Assembly (NCBI GenBank): GCA_900073065.1
Contig: FJOG01000002.1
Location: forward strand, 2,994,460-3,058,459
Length of the DNA stretch: 64,000 bases
Origin: Phialocephala subalpina
Lineage: Eukaryota; Ascomycota; Leotiomycetes; Helotiales; Mollisiaceae
Reading direction: 5' to 3'
In this document: positions 55,245-64,000 of the stretch, one piece after another
How the letters are laid out: the number at the start of each line of letters is the position of its first letter
How positions within the stretch are numbered: position 1 is the first letter of the stretch
The notes under the pieces: generated by a model
Database searches by the model: none
Seen by the model: only the letters and a program-made list of their open reading frames with translations
Told to the model about the DNA's origin: nothing
Position numbers and translations under genes: made by a program

Positions 55245-56979
55245 TATGTGATGCGACGGAAGGAGATATCAGAAGAAAGTGTTGGGGTTGGGTAGAGTTT
55301 GGATGGCTACAATTAAACGGATCGAAGGATAATCGAATTGTTGAAACGGAACTGGAATGTGGGAAACTACCTCAACTACCGGCTGGGGCATGTGGCATAT
55401 ATACCACTCACCGTATCTCCCCTTACTACGACATCGTGTTCAAAGAAAACAAAGGCTGGGCCCGGAATCCGAACGTCTCCACAGCCCAGGGCTTAATCGA
55501 CTACCGTTTCATGCTTTTTCACCATATCTAGTAATTGTTGGGCTTTGCGGTGACGAGTTGAACCAATGATAGTGCCAATTAGGGGTCCAGCCTCTCTAAA
55601 AACAGATTCTTGTGCGTGATATGAGGCAAGGTACAAAGCGCTGAATACGGAGGCTGTGTGAAGCGGGAAGGCTAAAAGTAGCGGTCCGAGATTTGGAGTT
55701 ACCGCTCACGTGCACGGGATCTTCTAGCTTCGTTTTTGAGGTCTTCGACATTCCTCATGAGGCCCTCATCTGATGCACGACGAAGATTTCTTTACAAATT
55801 TTAAATGCACGGTGTGCATCAGATACATCACGATGCTCGGTTTGAGACGGGGAGAGGCTGCGGTTACAAATGCCAACTGGGTTATTGTTCCTGATAAAGG
55901 AGGCCATTCCTCCACGTTTCGACGTCGATTGCGGGGTAAGACATTGAGGATGTACGAGAATCGCTCTCAATGACGGACAACAAGCCCGGAGATCGATATT
56001 ATGGCAGCTGATGCTGATTGAAGTCTGTTTACAACATTGCGTCATTTGATGTCAAGTGCAAAGTTGACAACACGACACACTCAAGGTGTGATTCCGAGTC
56101 GGTTCGCGATTGAATAGATTTCACGACTCTTCCACGCATCACCTGTCAACGAATGAAGCATTAGCAGTCTTTCGTCTATTCTTTTCCTCGAACTCAATTG
56201 TCAGAGTTTGGTTTTTCTGGGGCCCCCAAATCGATTTAGTGCAGGCTGCCGGCAGCCGGATTCCTGGCTTCCAGGATGGATTCCTCTGCAGCTTTATCGA
56301 CTTTTTCGAGAAGGGCGTCGTGATGCTTATTAGCTTGATGATTTGCTCTTCCTCACTCGAGGCCCTCTTATCCCCTTCGGTCAGACATAATCCGTTTTCG
56401 TAAAAGCGGGATGATTGTGGTCGATGAGATTTATGGCCAATGCTGACTCGTGATGCTATTTTTGAATTCTTTTTGGGAAGTTCTTCTACGCGCTCGTTTT
56501 GATTCTATCACATCTTCGTTGTTGTGAGAGCAAGTGCTCATAGATAATTCACGCCAACTTCACATCCCTGCCTTCATATCTCCTACCGGCACGTCCGGTA
56601 CATCTGACAGGCAGGAAACAGCTCATGATCACCTCCGGTGTTATAGCAATGCACTTCTTCAAAATTCTGCGGCGCCCACAATTGATATCGCGTATGCCCA
56701 GCCGATCTTAGCCCCGCCTAGAATCTCTTTGAAGACCATCAGGTATGGGAGTTCGGTGTCAAAGTTCTATTGTTTGGCGAAGTAGGGGACTGTGAGGTTT
56801 GTGCTTATTGGGACGCACTGGATTTCATTAGCTCTGAAATCTTGGGACGTTGTGATCCCCTCACTTCCGCCCCGCATTATCCAAAGCGGACATAGCGGAA
56901 GCGGGGCGGGAATTGAAGGGGGAGGCAGGGGAGGCGAGGGGTGTGAATGTCCCCACGAGGAACGTGAGAGTTCGGGGCA
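55245..56979. other. Intergenic, no gene accepted
   Basis: This 1.7 kb has no recognisable domain. A 10-bp inverted repeat TCTGATGCAC / GTGCATCAGA lies at 55768 and 55815. A GC-rich hairpin TTCCGCCCCGC / GCGGGGCGGGAA lies at 56865-56912, just outside the foldback element. Plus frames at 56110-56403 and 56534-56785 were not accepted. Confidence 0.45.
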
Positions 56980-57555
56980 CAGTTCGTGGGCTCCTAAGCG
57001 AAATACACTAAAAATGTCTATTTCGACCCCTTTTTTAAAATTTTATGTTTTTTGATTATATTAAAATTTTATGTTTATTATATATTTTTGCAATTTTAAT
57101 ATTATTAACAAATTATTAAAATAAACGCCTTTAAAGTAAGTATAAAGTCGAAAATTTTAGTGTCGTAGGGCGCTGTCACGTGTGGCACGTGCGCGCCTAG
57201 CTCGGCGCCGCCAGCCGAGCCTCATCAAGAGCCTAGCAGCCGCTCGACTTTACTTCTCTTCTCTAAGTTTCAGCAATCAAACTTATCAACCTTGCTCCCT
57301 GATCCGACCCTTTTGGTGACCCCTTCACATTTGGTGTTCTTATACAAATTCGCTTAATTATATATGGGAACACCAAAAATTTTGATTCATGTCCACTTTA
57401 AAAGCGTTGATTTTAATGACTTATTAATAATACTTAAAATCATAAATATATATAAAAGTATAAGTAAAGTTCTCACAGAAATTTTTATTAATATTTAAAA
57501 AGGGTATAAAATCGGCCATTTTCGCTGTGTTTCGCTTGAGGGGCCCACGAGCTGC
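56980..57555. mobile_element. Foldback element, two ~190-bp inverted arms
   Basis: The left arm (56980-57167) and right arm (57368-57555) align in inverted orientation throughout. Matching landmarks are CAGYTCGTGGGCYCCT at the ends, AAGCGAAAYACA, the AT-rich middles, and AACGCYTTTAAAGT near the inner ends. Many differences are transitions. The 200-bp centre (57168-57367) is GC-richer, with a palindromic CACGTGTGGCACGTG and a nested GGTGTTC/GAACACC pair. There is no coding capacity. Clear target duplications were not identified. The right end lies about 41 bp inside the putative intron of a small secreted-protein gene. Confidence 0.8.
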
Positions 57556-57596
57556 GGCCGCAACTCTTACATTGTTATCAAACAAATGGAACTCAC

Positions 57597-57867
57597 CCCA
57601 CTGCGGATTGCCTTTTGGCATACGGTTAGTGAGGATGCATTGATTTGTCTTTTCTGGGTGGCTGTTGTAGCAGTGTGGTGGGCCGAGGCTGGGCGAATAG
57701 TTGATATCTGGCCAGGTGTTCCAGTGACCGGCTTGGCGGGCATTCAGAGAGGTGTTCTGTGAATGTTTGAGGGGATGAGGGACTTCGGGTTCGGCTGAAA
57801 GGGAGATTCGGGCGAGTGCCGAGGTGATGAAGGCGAGGAGAGGGATGATAAGGGCGAAAGTCTTCAT
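57597..57867 (-). CDS. Small secreted protein, 5' exon; gene interrupted by foldback element
   Basis: The ATG at 57867 begins a clear signal peptide (MKTFALIIPLLAFITSALA). The mature part is short and has two Cys (GPPHCYNS, TNQCILTN), as in small secreted or effector-like proteins. The exon ends at a GTGAGT donor (57597/57596). The foldback element begins about 41 bp into the expected intron. No 3' exon or acceptor could be found beyond the element. If unspliced, translation would run into the element's right arm (AAAARGPLKRNTAKMADF) and end at 57424. It is either a truncated gene or one with an element-bearing intron. No family is recognised. Confidence 0.55.
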
Positions 57868-59194
57868 ATGAGTAGCTTAGTAAGAGTCCTCGATTTTCTT
57901 CGGCTTTACAGGAATATCGTTCGCTGGTTCGAACTACGCAGTCTTTGTTTTGGTTTCGCTGCTGTTGTTCTGGTAAGACGATAGGGGTAGTGATACCGAG
58001 AATTTGATAGAAGTGCAACAGGATCAACTAGGAAGCAGAGTTCCTATGACTTCTGCTTCTTACAGTTTTGAACTGAATGTTTCCCCTTCATGTCGACTTT
58101 CAAATCATGTGATGCATCATCCACACTTGGCTCTGATTCTATTCCACTCGTACATTCCCATACTCTCAAAGTTTCGTGAAATTGTGAATCAGCTATAGAC
58201 TGTGCTTTCGCCGAGCGGTACTCTCGATTCTCGATGGAGTAGTCGGATGGATGCGTAAGATCTTAAAATGCCAGATCTTACAAGTACTTTCAGCTGATTG
58301 CCTTGTGCTCCAATTACCCATTCTTTCTCATTTGAGAGATCAAAGAGTCCACCTGATATTGCCATTCACTCCTGATGGCGTGCCCCGAGGCCACATCGAA
58401 GTTAACGCACCTAACGCCATTCCTCCCCTCCTTTAGGTTCTAACCCCAGCCCTATCGTACTCTCATCCAAACAAACCATTTCGAAAGAGCCTCTTGCATC
58501 CAGTGATGCAGAGCAATTGCGCGGTACAGGGGTGCGGTCAGCATGTTACATTTTGCGTATGGTTTGGGACTTTCACCTTGATGTGTTCGCAGTTGCAGGG
58601 GTAGGGTCAGCAAGTTACAGAAGAGTCTACATGCGCGAAGCTTGGTTCGGGTCAGCACGTTGCATCTTTGATTGCATCTTTGAGACTCTTTAAGCGAGTG
58701 TGGTGATTGCTAGTAGCTCCCAAATCGAGTTTTACCCCACTAGTTGCCGTAATCTGGTCAGCAAGTTACAGTCTTGAGGCTCATGGATTGACCTTCCCCA
58801 ATGGAACTTGCTACTCCAAACTCTTTCAAGTCATCTTCGATCTCTCAAGCCTTCAATTTCTACTAGGCTCATGTCAGCAGGTTGCAATCGTGGGTCACTT
58901 TCTTCTCCTATTTTAGTAACTCTTATAATAATGTTATCGTGTAGACGTTACTGCCTCGGAATCCAGTGTTGCAGGGAGATTGTCAGCAATGCAGCATATT
59001 GCAATTACATTCATGATCTCTCCACGAGTTGGGGCAAGATGGTCTTGTCATGGACTCGGCGATAAGTCCATATTTCCACATCTCAAACATGATATAAACC
59101 TCCCTCTGGACTTCGTTGTCTCACTTTTACTCAACCCTACTCAATCGCCTCATCTCATTCCCCTCCAACCCTAACACCACAACTCGTTTTCACA
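57868..59194. other. Divergent intergenic region holding motif array C
   Basis: This is 1.3 kb between the secreted-protein exon and an SDR gene. Array C occupies 58523-58996. A pyrimidine-rich stretch just before 59195 is a likely SDR leader. Confidence 0.5.
58523..58996 (+). repeat. Array C: spaced GTCAGCANGTTRCA motifs
   Basis: Copies start at 58537, 58606, 58651, 58757 and 58873, with a partial copy at 58982 (GTCAGCAATGCAGCA). The sequence is GTCAGCA, one variable base, GTT, A or G, CA. Spacing is 45-116 bp. The first two copies share 28 bp (TRCAGGGGTRSGGTCAGCAW and on). The sequence between copies is otherwise unrelated. Confidence 0.8.
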
Positions 59195-60178
59195 ATGGCC
59201 CAAACACCCTCCCAGCCTCTTGTTTGGCTCATAACAGGCTGCTCTTCAGGCTTCGGGATTGGTCTCGCCCTCCTCGCTCTCCAAAACGGCCACCATGTAA
59301 TAGCCACCTCCCGTACCCCTTCCAGAACACCACATCTCGTCTCGCAGGTTGAATCCCTCGGCGGAAAATGGCACACCCTCGACGTCACCTCGCCAGAAGC
59401 CGTGCTGAAAGGAAAGGTTGATGAGGTAATGAGTGTTTGGGGCAGGATTGATGTGTTGGTTAACAATGCGGGGTATGCTTTGTTGGGAGCTTTTGAATGC
59501 TTTAGGTTCGTATTCCTCTTCCACGTTTACCTTTCACTTCCCCTCTTCTCAACTCCTCAACCATCATACTGACAATCTCCCAGCGATGCCGAATGTAGAG
59601 CACAAATGGAAACCAACTTCTTCGGCCCCCTAACCCTCACCCGCATTCTCGTCCCCTATTTCCGCTCCCGTCGCAGCGGAACAATCGTCCAGATCTCCTC
59701 CACGACCGGAATTGAAGCTCTCGCCTCCCGCTCCCTCTACTCCGCCTCAAAATTCGCACTCGAAGGCTTCTCCGAAGCTCTCTACAACGAAATGGCTCCC
59801 TTCTCCGTCCGAGTCTTCCTCATCGAACCCGGAGCCTTCAACTCCTCATTCGCGGACAAACTCTCCACGCACCAAGCTTCCATGCCAGAAGATTACAAAG
59901 GAACCTCGATTGAGGAAGTGATTAGGACCGTAGAAGAGATGAAAGGTGGGAATATGAGGAATGATGTTGAGAAGGGAGTAAGGGCTATTTGGGATGTGGT
60001 GATGAGAGAAGGATTGGCGGAGGGGATGAAGGAGGAGTTTTTGAGGTTGCCGTTGGGTGTTGATGCGGCGGAGAGGTGGGAGGTGGTGGGTGAGCTGAGG
60101 AAGAGGACTTGGGAGGGGACGAGACATATTTGGGAGAGTTGTGAGTTGGATGCGCAGAAAAAGCAAGGGGGATGCTGA
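59195..60178 (+). CDS. Short-chain dehydrogenase/reductase
   Basis: Exons 59195-59505 and 59584-60178 give 301 residues (78-nt intron splitting a Ser codon). It is a classical SDR. TGCSSGFGIGLAL is the cofactor turn, DVTSPEAV gives the adenine-side Asp, and VLVNNAGYALLG is the NNAG motif. VQISSTTGIEA carries the catalytic Ser, YSASKFALEGFSEAL the Tyr and Lys, and EPGAFNSSF follows as the PG motif. This subgroup is often annotated as retinol dehydrogenase-like or oxidoreductase with NADP preference. The substrate is unknown. It is the intact counterpart of the stop-bearing SDR at 49.3 kb but not a close copy. Array C lies in its upstream region. Confidence 0.93.
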
Positions 60179-60482
60179 GAGCAATGTGGGGAATGGGGAG
60201 TTGAGGCAGGTGACTTCGAAGACAGAGTGCTGAAAGAAGAGATTGGTGAGTTGATATGGAATGAAGCCCCCTGTCCGAATCTGTCAAGTACTAGCGTAAT
60301 TGATGTACGTGATCGACTCACCTCTTGGAGCTCAATCGTGGGGGTGCAAGAAGGAACGAGCACTTATCAGATGAAAGGTGTATCGACTTCAAGTACTGAG
60401 TAATTTGTCGCTATCGAAAGTCAGACTGTAGCAAATATATCCGCGCAATCATTTTCGTCCATCAAATCGCTCCACCATCCGC
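60179..60482. other. Convergent intergenic region
   Basis: These 304 bp lie between the SDR and the monooxygenase stops. Nothing was recognised. Confidence 0.4.
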
Positions 60483-62441
60483 TCATCGATCACCATAATC
60501 ACAAATCCCCTCTTCAAGCGCCTTAATCTGCAACGCAATCATCCTCGACCAATATCTGCAAAGCGCAAGGTTGCCGCCGAAGAACCAGAAGCCAGGGTGA
60601 CCCGTCTTCCTCCAAATGGTTCTGATCTCCCCTTCCTCATCGAATCCCCAGACATCGGTAACCTGGTCCGCCAATTCATCACCGAAGATAGTCCTAGCTT
60701 GCGTTCGCATATTCTTATATCCAGTCGCGAAGATAATCTCATCTGCCTCCAGCTCAGATCCATCTGCGAACTTCATACCATGCGGGAGGATCCCAGCGAT
60801 TTCCTGCCCTTGCTTCATTTTGATTTTGCCATCCACGATGAGTTGAGAGGCGCCGACGTCGATGTAATATCCGCCTCCGCGTTGGAAGTACTTCATGAAT
60901 AGTCCTGCATCATCTGGTCCTTGGTCTAGCTTGAAGCCAGCCTTCTCAAGACCTTCCAAGAGCTTGGCATCATGTTTGTTTTGAAGTGCTGTGACATCTC
61001 TATGGATGTTCTTGAGTACTGGAGCGGGGATAGACCAGAATGCGAGGTCGGCGTCTTCGACTGGTGGTCCGGTCTCATCATACAGTCCTGCGAGACCTAT
61101 CTTGAGGATTGCTTCGGATGAAATGACACAGGTTGATGATCGTTGGATCATAGTTACATCGTAGCCTTTCTCGTAGAAATCTTGGGAGATGTCGTGGCCG
61201 GAGTTGCAGCAGCCGACGACGAGAACCTTTTTGCCGTTGCCGTTCATCTTGGCACCTGTGAATTCGGAGGAGTGGCAGAGTCTATCGCCCTTGAAGTCTC
61301 TGATGCCTGGGATGTGTGAGGGGAAGTTCTTTTCGCCGGAATGGCCGGTGGCTTGGATGATGTGCTTTGGGTGCAGAACCCGGGTTTCAACGACACCTGG
61401 TTCCTTCTCTCGCTCGAGTGTGACGGTCCATTGTTTCTTGCTTTCATCCCATTTCGAGTCTTTGATTGTGGTTCGCATCCAAACGTTGAGCTCAAGAAGT
61501 CTAGCGTATGATTCGAAGAACTCTGCCAGCTTGTCTTTGGGTGTAAAAATTGGCCAGTGGGGTGGGAAGTTGATGTACGGCATGTGGTCGTACCAGACTG
61601 GGTCGTGAAGGACGAGTTGGTGGTATCGTTGGCGCCAGTTGTCTCCGACGCGTTCGTTGCGATCGATGATGAGGGTTTTGACTCCAAGCATCTTCAAACG
61701 GGCAGCAGGTGTCAGACCGCCTTGGCCAGCACCTAGCGGATGTCAGTCTTTGAGGTACAGCAGATTCTAAGAAGGTGGGTACATACCTAGAATCAAGACA
61801 GTAGGATCTTCATCATCGCAGTTCTCGTCTGCAATTCGTCTCTCCTGCCAATTCTTTCTGCCTGGCTGGCCTCCATGTGCAACACCTTCTGGTCTTCGTC
61901 CAAAGACAGCCTCCTCATGGCCCTTTAGTTCTCTCATGGAAGTGAAGAGCGTAAACGCCTTCAGATTTCCATCCTGCTGCACCAATCTCGCAACACCAAT
62001 TCCTCGTCCGACATCTGACTCCGTCGTGAGGAATGTCTGCACGCCTTGGATCTTTCCTTGGCCATCAAATCCAGTGATTATAGGTTTTCTGAAATCACTG
62101 CTTCTATCAACAGCAATGTTCTTCAGTCTACAGCCCTTTTTGAGGAAGTCCTTCATATTCTCGGGGCCTTTGATAGTGTGTGCGTTCCATGATAGGCAGA
62201 GATGATCTCGCCAGAAACTGTCTTGGATGAAGAGATCTGAAATTCCCGCGAAATCTGTGCTTTGGATCGCTTTGTTGAAGGCATTGACCCATTCATCGGT
62301 AGCTTTGTCGATATCCTCGGGTTTCACAGTCTTGATATTCGAGAAATCTGCGACAGGGAGGTTCACAGATCCGGGTTCGACGCGTTGGTAGGAGGGAATC
62401 GAATGCGTGGGTATCGTCTGAGTTGTTGCTGCTGTTGCCAT
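60483..62441 (-). CDS. FAD-dependent monooxygenase with SnoaL/NTF2-like N-terminus
   Basis: Exons 62441-61787 and 61732-60483 (54-nt GTATGT intron, phase 1) give 634 residues. The ATG at 62441 (MATAATTQ) was chosen because the extension to 62576 looks like leader. The N-terminal 150 residues resemble a SnoaL/NTF2-like alpha+beta barrel (DEWVNAFNKAIQSTDFAGI, FWRDHLCLSWNAHTIKG). The flavin module follows. GAGQGGLTPAARLKMLG binds FAD and is created exactly at the intron. VVGCCNSGHDISQDFYEKG is the NADPH turn with Cys where Gly is usual. FATGYKNMR is the ATG motif, and GFWFFGGNLALCRYWSRM ends the fold. Such fungal enzymes oxygenate small metabolites; the substrate is unknown. Confidence 0.92.
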
Positions 62442-64000
62442 ATTTGCTGTACGTTGAGGTTGTTTGTGGGAAGAAGGAATTGGACTCGGAAGTGAGGTTG
62501 AGATTGGGTTGCACAATTGCACAAGGGAACACAAGCTCAAGGAACACCAACAAGGGTCTGTATCCTTATACCTCACCGTGCAGCCCGGCGATCAGGAACA
62601 ACGGAGGAAAGGAGAGCGGAAGCAAACCGCAAATGAAGTGAAGTGTTGTCTGCGCGATGAACTATTTTGATGTGGGGTAGATCCATGCGGGGTAGCTCAC
62701 CTTAATGGGTAGTCGCGTCGACACGTGACTCTAACTCCGACGTCGAGAAGGAAGGAGTAGCGACGAGAATGGACGAATGGAAGAAGCGTCCCATACAAAA
62801 GGAAAGAGTCTGTGATGATCTTGAGCAATGTCGGATATCCGCCGATGTCCGCCTGCATATTGGCACAGCTCTGAAGGTTTCATTCGTCGGTATACCTTCC
62901 ATATTGAAAAATCGGCCGCCACAAGCCTCGTACGACATGACGCCGTGACGGTACTCAGCCGCTTTGTTCTGGGGGCATATATGCCAGTATGGAGACTCCA
63001 AGTAATCATTGAGGAGAGTGAACAGCGAATTACTGGAGTCAGCATTGACGTGCAGCCAGGATTGGGTGAAGAATGGCGAATTGGATGCTCTCGCCATGCT
63101 GGTGATGCATGCACATACAGTATGTGACATACTCAGGTTGAAAGTTGAGACGCCATATTACTCCAGTGGCTTCGTGCAATAGTATCTGTGTTTGTAACCA
63201 TCCGCTGGTCCTTGGTCAGCCCTCATGGTTGTAATCATAGAATTGTGATCTGTGAGAAGCTGTTGAGAAATTTTTGATGAGATGAGGTCGGGCCAGATCC
63301 GAGACATTGCGGGGATGCGATTCGCCTCGGTTACTAAGCCCTGAGCCTTGAGGCCTCCAACATTCCCTTGAGATTTTCAAACACAGGTCAGCTTTTGAAG
63401 CTTCAACATTTGGTTCTTCGAAGCAGAAATCAAATCCTCCCATGTATTGAGTCTTATAGTACGGAGTGGCTTACGGAGCGCTTCCGTTGCTAAGATGTAG
63501 TTACGTCACGTGAATGTACCTCCTCAGAGCCATCCCTACATTTCAGGTTCACAATACACTAAACAATATGCCTGGAAACCTTCTCCAAACAGTAACTCTT
63601 CACAACCAGCATCTTTTTAACGCGTTTATTGAGTTTTTACATCATTATCACGTGTAGCTAAGCCTTAAGTCTTGGCGCTAGCAAACTTTGGTTGTTTCAT
63701 CACAACGTCTCTGTCCCCTCTTCTCTCTCGTCAATTAACAGAACTCCCTCCATCTTCAGCTTCATACAGACATTCATTCGATCATGGATCCAGTATCTCT
63801 TGATGAGCTCAACACTGCTACGGCAATTTCGGAGCGTCACGCTGTGCTCCAAATCATTTCACCTCCAATTTCGACATCCGCTTCCGCCTCCGTATCCTAT
63901 CTCCCGGCCTTTGATCATCTTCTTCATACGACTTCGAATCTTCTCTGAGTCTCTCAATCTCTTATCTTCCCAATCTCGTGTCTTCCATGCTGGGGCAGGG
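62442..64000. other. Intergenic; possible first exon at 63784
   Basis: The 140-codon minus and 99-codon plus frames around 62700-63130 overlap on opposite strands, and neither has family signs. A short ATG frame at 63784-63948 (MDPVSLDELNTATAISER...) follows a pyrimidine-rich leader and may be the start of a gene running past the window edge, but it ends at TGA after 54 codons unless spliced. Confidence 0.35.

Noticed and set aside
55160..55531. 123-codon plus frame antisense to the dehydratase first exon
   Set aside because: Antisense shadow of a real exon with no family signs.
58523..58996. Array C as a snoRNA cluster
   Set aside because: The core lacks box C (RTGATGA) paired with box D (CTGA) at the right distance in each unit.
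62702..63130. 140-codon minus and 99-codon plus frames facing each other
   Set aside because: Mutually overlapping, no recognisable domain, no intron signals.

Overview
This is a eukaryotic nuclear window from a filamentous ascomycete (Pezizomycotina). The evidence is short spliceosomal introns (about 45-110 nt, GTAAGT/GTATGT donors, CTAAC/CTGAC branch points), a Zn2Cys6 regulator with a fungal-specific domain, TIM17, a WD40-plus-M20 DUG2, a fungal TAPT1/EMP65 protein and a secreted protein family common in ascomycetes. The class is inferred only; nothing here fixes the species. There are no operons. Neighbouring genes are mostly functionally unrelated and separated by 0.3-2.4 kb.

Left part (1-11 kb): a secreted protein cut by the window edge (minus), TIM17 (plus, 4 exons), a three-copy 60-bp tandem repeat, a DUF302 gene broken by frameshifts (minus), a zinc-free medium-chain reductase (plus), a 2.4-kb intergenic region with a spaced TGCAACA motif array (array A), and a TDT-family malate/sulfite-type transporter (plus).

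11-20 kb: a tRNA-like Pol III element, then a run of unrecognised low-complexity genes, all on the minus strand, several damaged by stops or frameshifts. A 247-bp MITE with TA target duplications sits among them. This is the accessory-looking part of the window.

20-46 kb: DUG2 (glutathione degradation, plus) faces EMP65/TAPT1 (ER membrane, minus). Between their 3' ends lies a second spaced array (array B) with a perfect 23-bp hairpin, carrying the same TGCAACRAA core as array A. Next come a seven-exon dienelactone hydrolase (plus), a DNMT1-class cytosine-5 DNA methyltransferase with BAH domains (minus, one GC-AG intron), an SMP-30/regucalcin-type lactonase (minus, one apparently GT-TG intron), a duplicated-domain secreted protein (plus), a GNAT acetyltransferase (plus), an HSL-type esterase (plus), a kinase-like protein that looks catalytically dead and carries a homopolymer frameshift (minus), and a PNPOx-plus-ferredoxin-reductase flavoprotein (minus) with a 391-bp MITE upstream.

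46-64 kb: a membrane-protein gene with two in-frame stops (minus), an SDR gene with one stop (plus), a Zn2Cys6 regulator whose middle exons do not resolve cleanly (plus), a serine/threonine dehydratase (minus), a 576-bp foldback element lying within a putative intron of a small secreted-protein gene (minus), a third spaced-motif array (array C, GTCAGCANGTTRCA), an intact SDR (plus) and an FAD monooxygenase with an N-terminal SnoaL/NTF2-like region (minus).

Two themes stand out. First, three intergenic arrays of short conserved motifs repeat every 45-210 bp without conserved spacers. Second, gene decay and element divergence here often look like C-to-T change, in a window that also carries a DNA methyltransferase gene. 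All exon models were checked for reading-frame continuity by hand. Family names rest on motif recognition, not on database searches.
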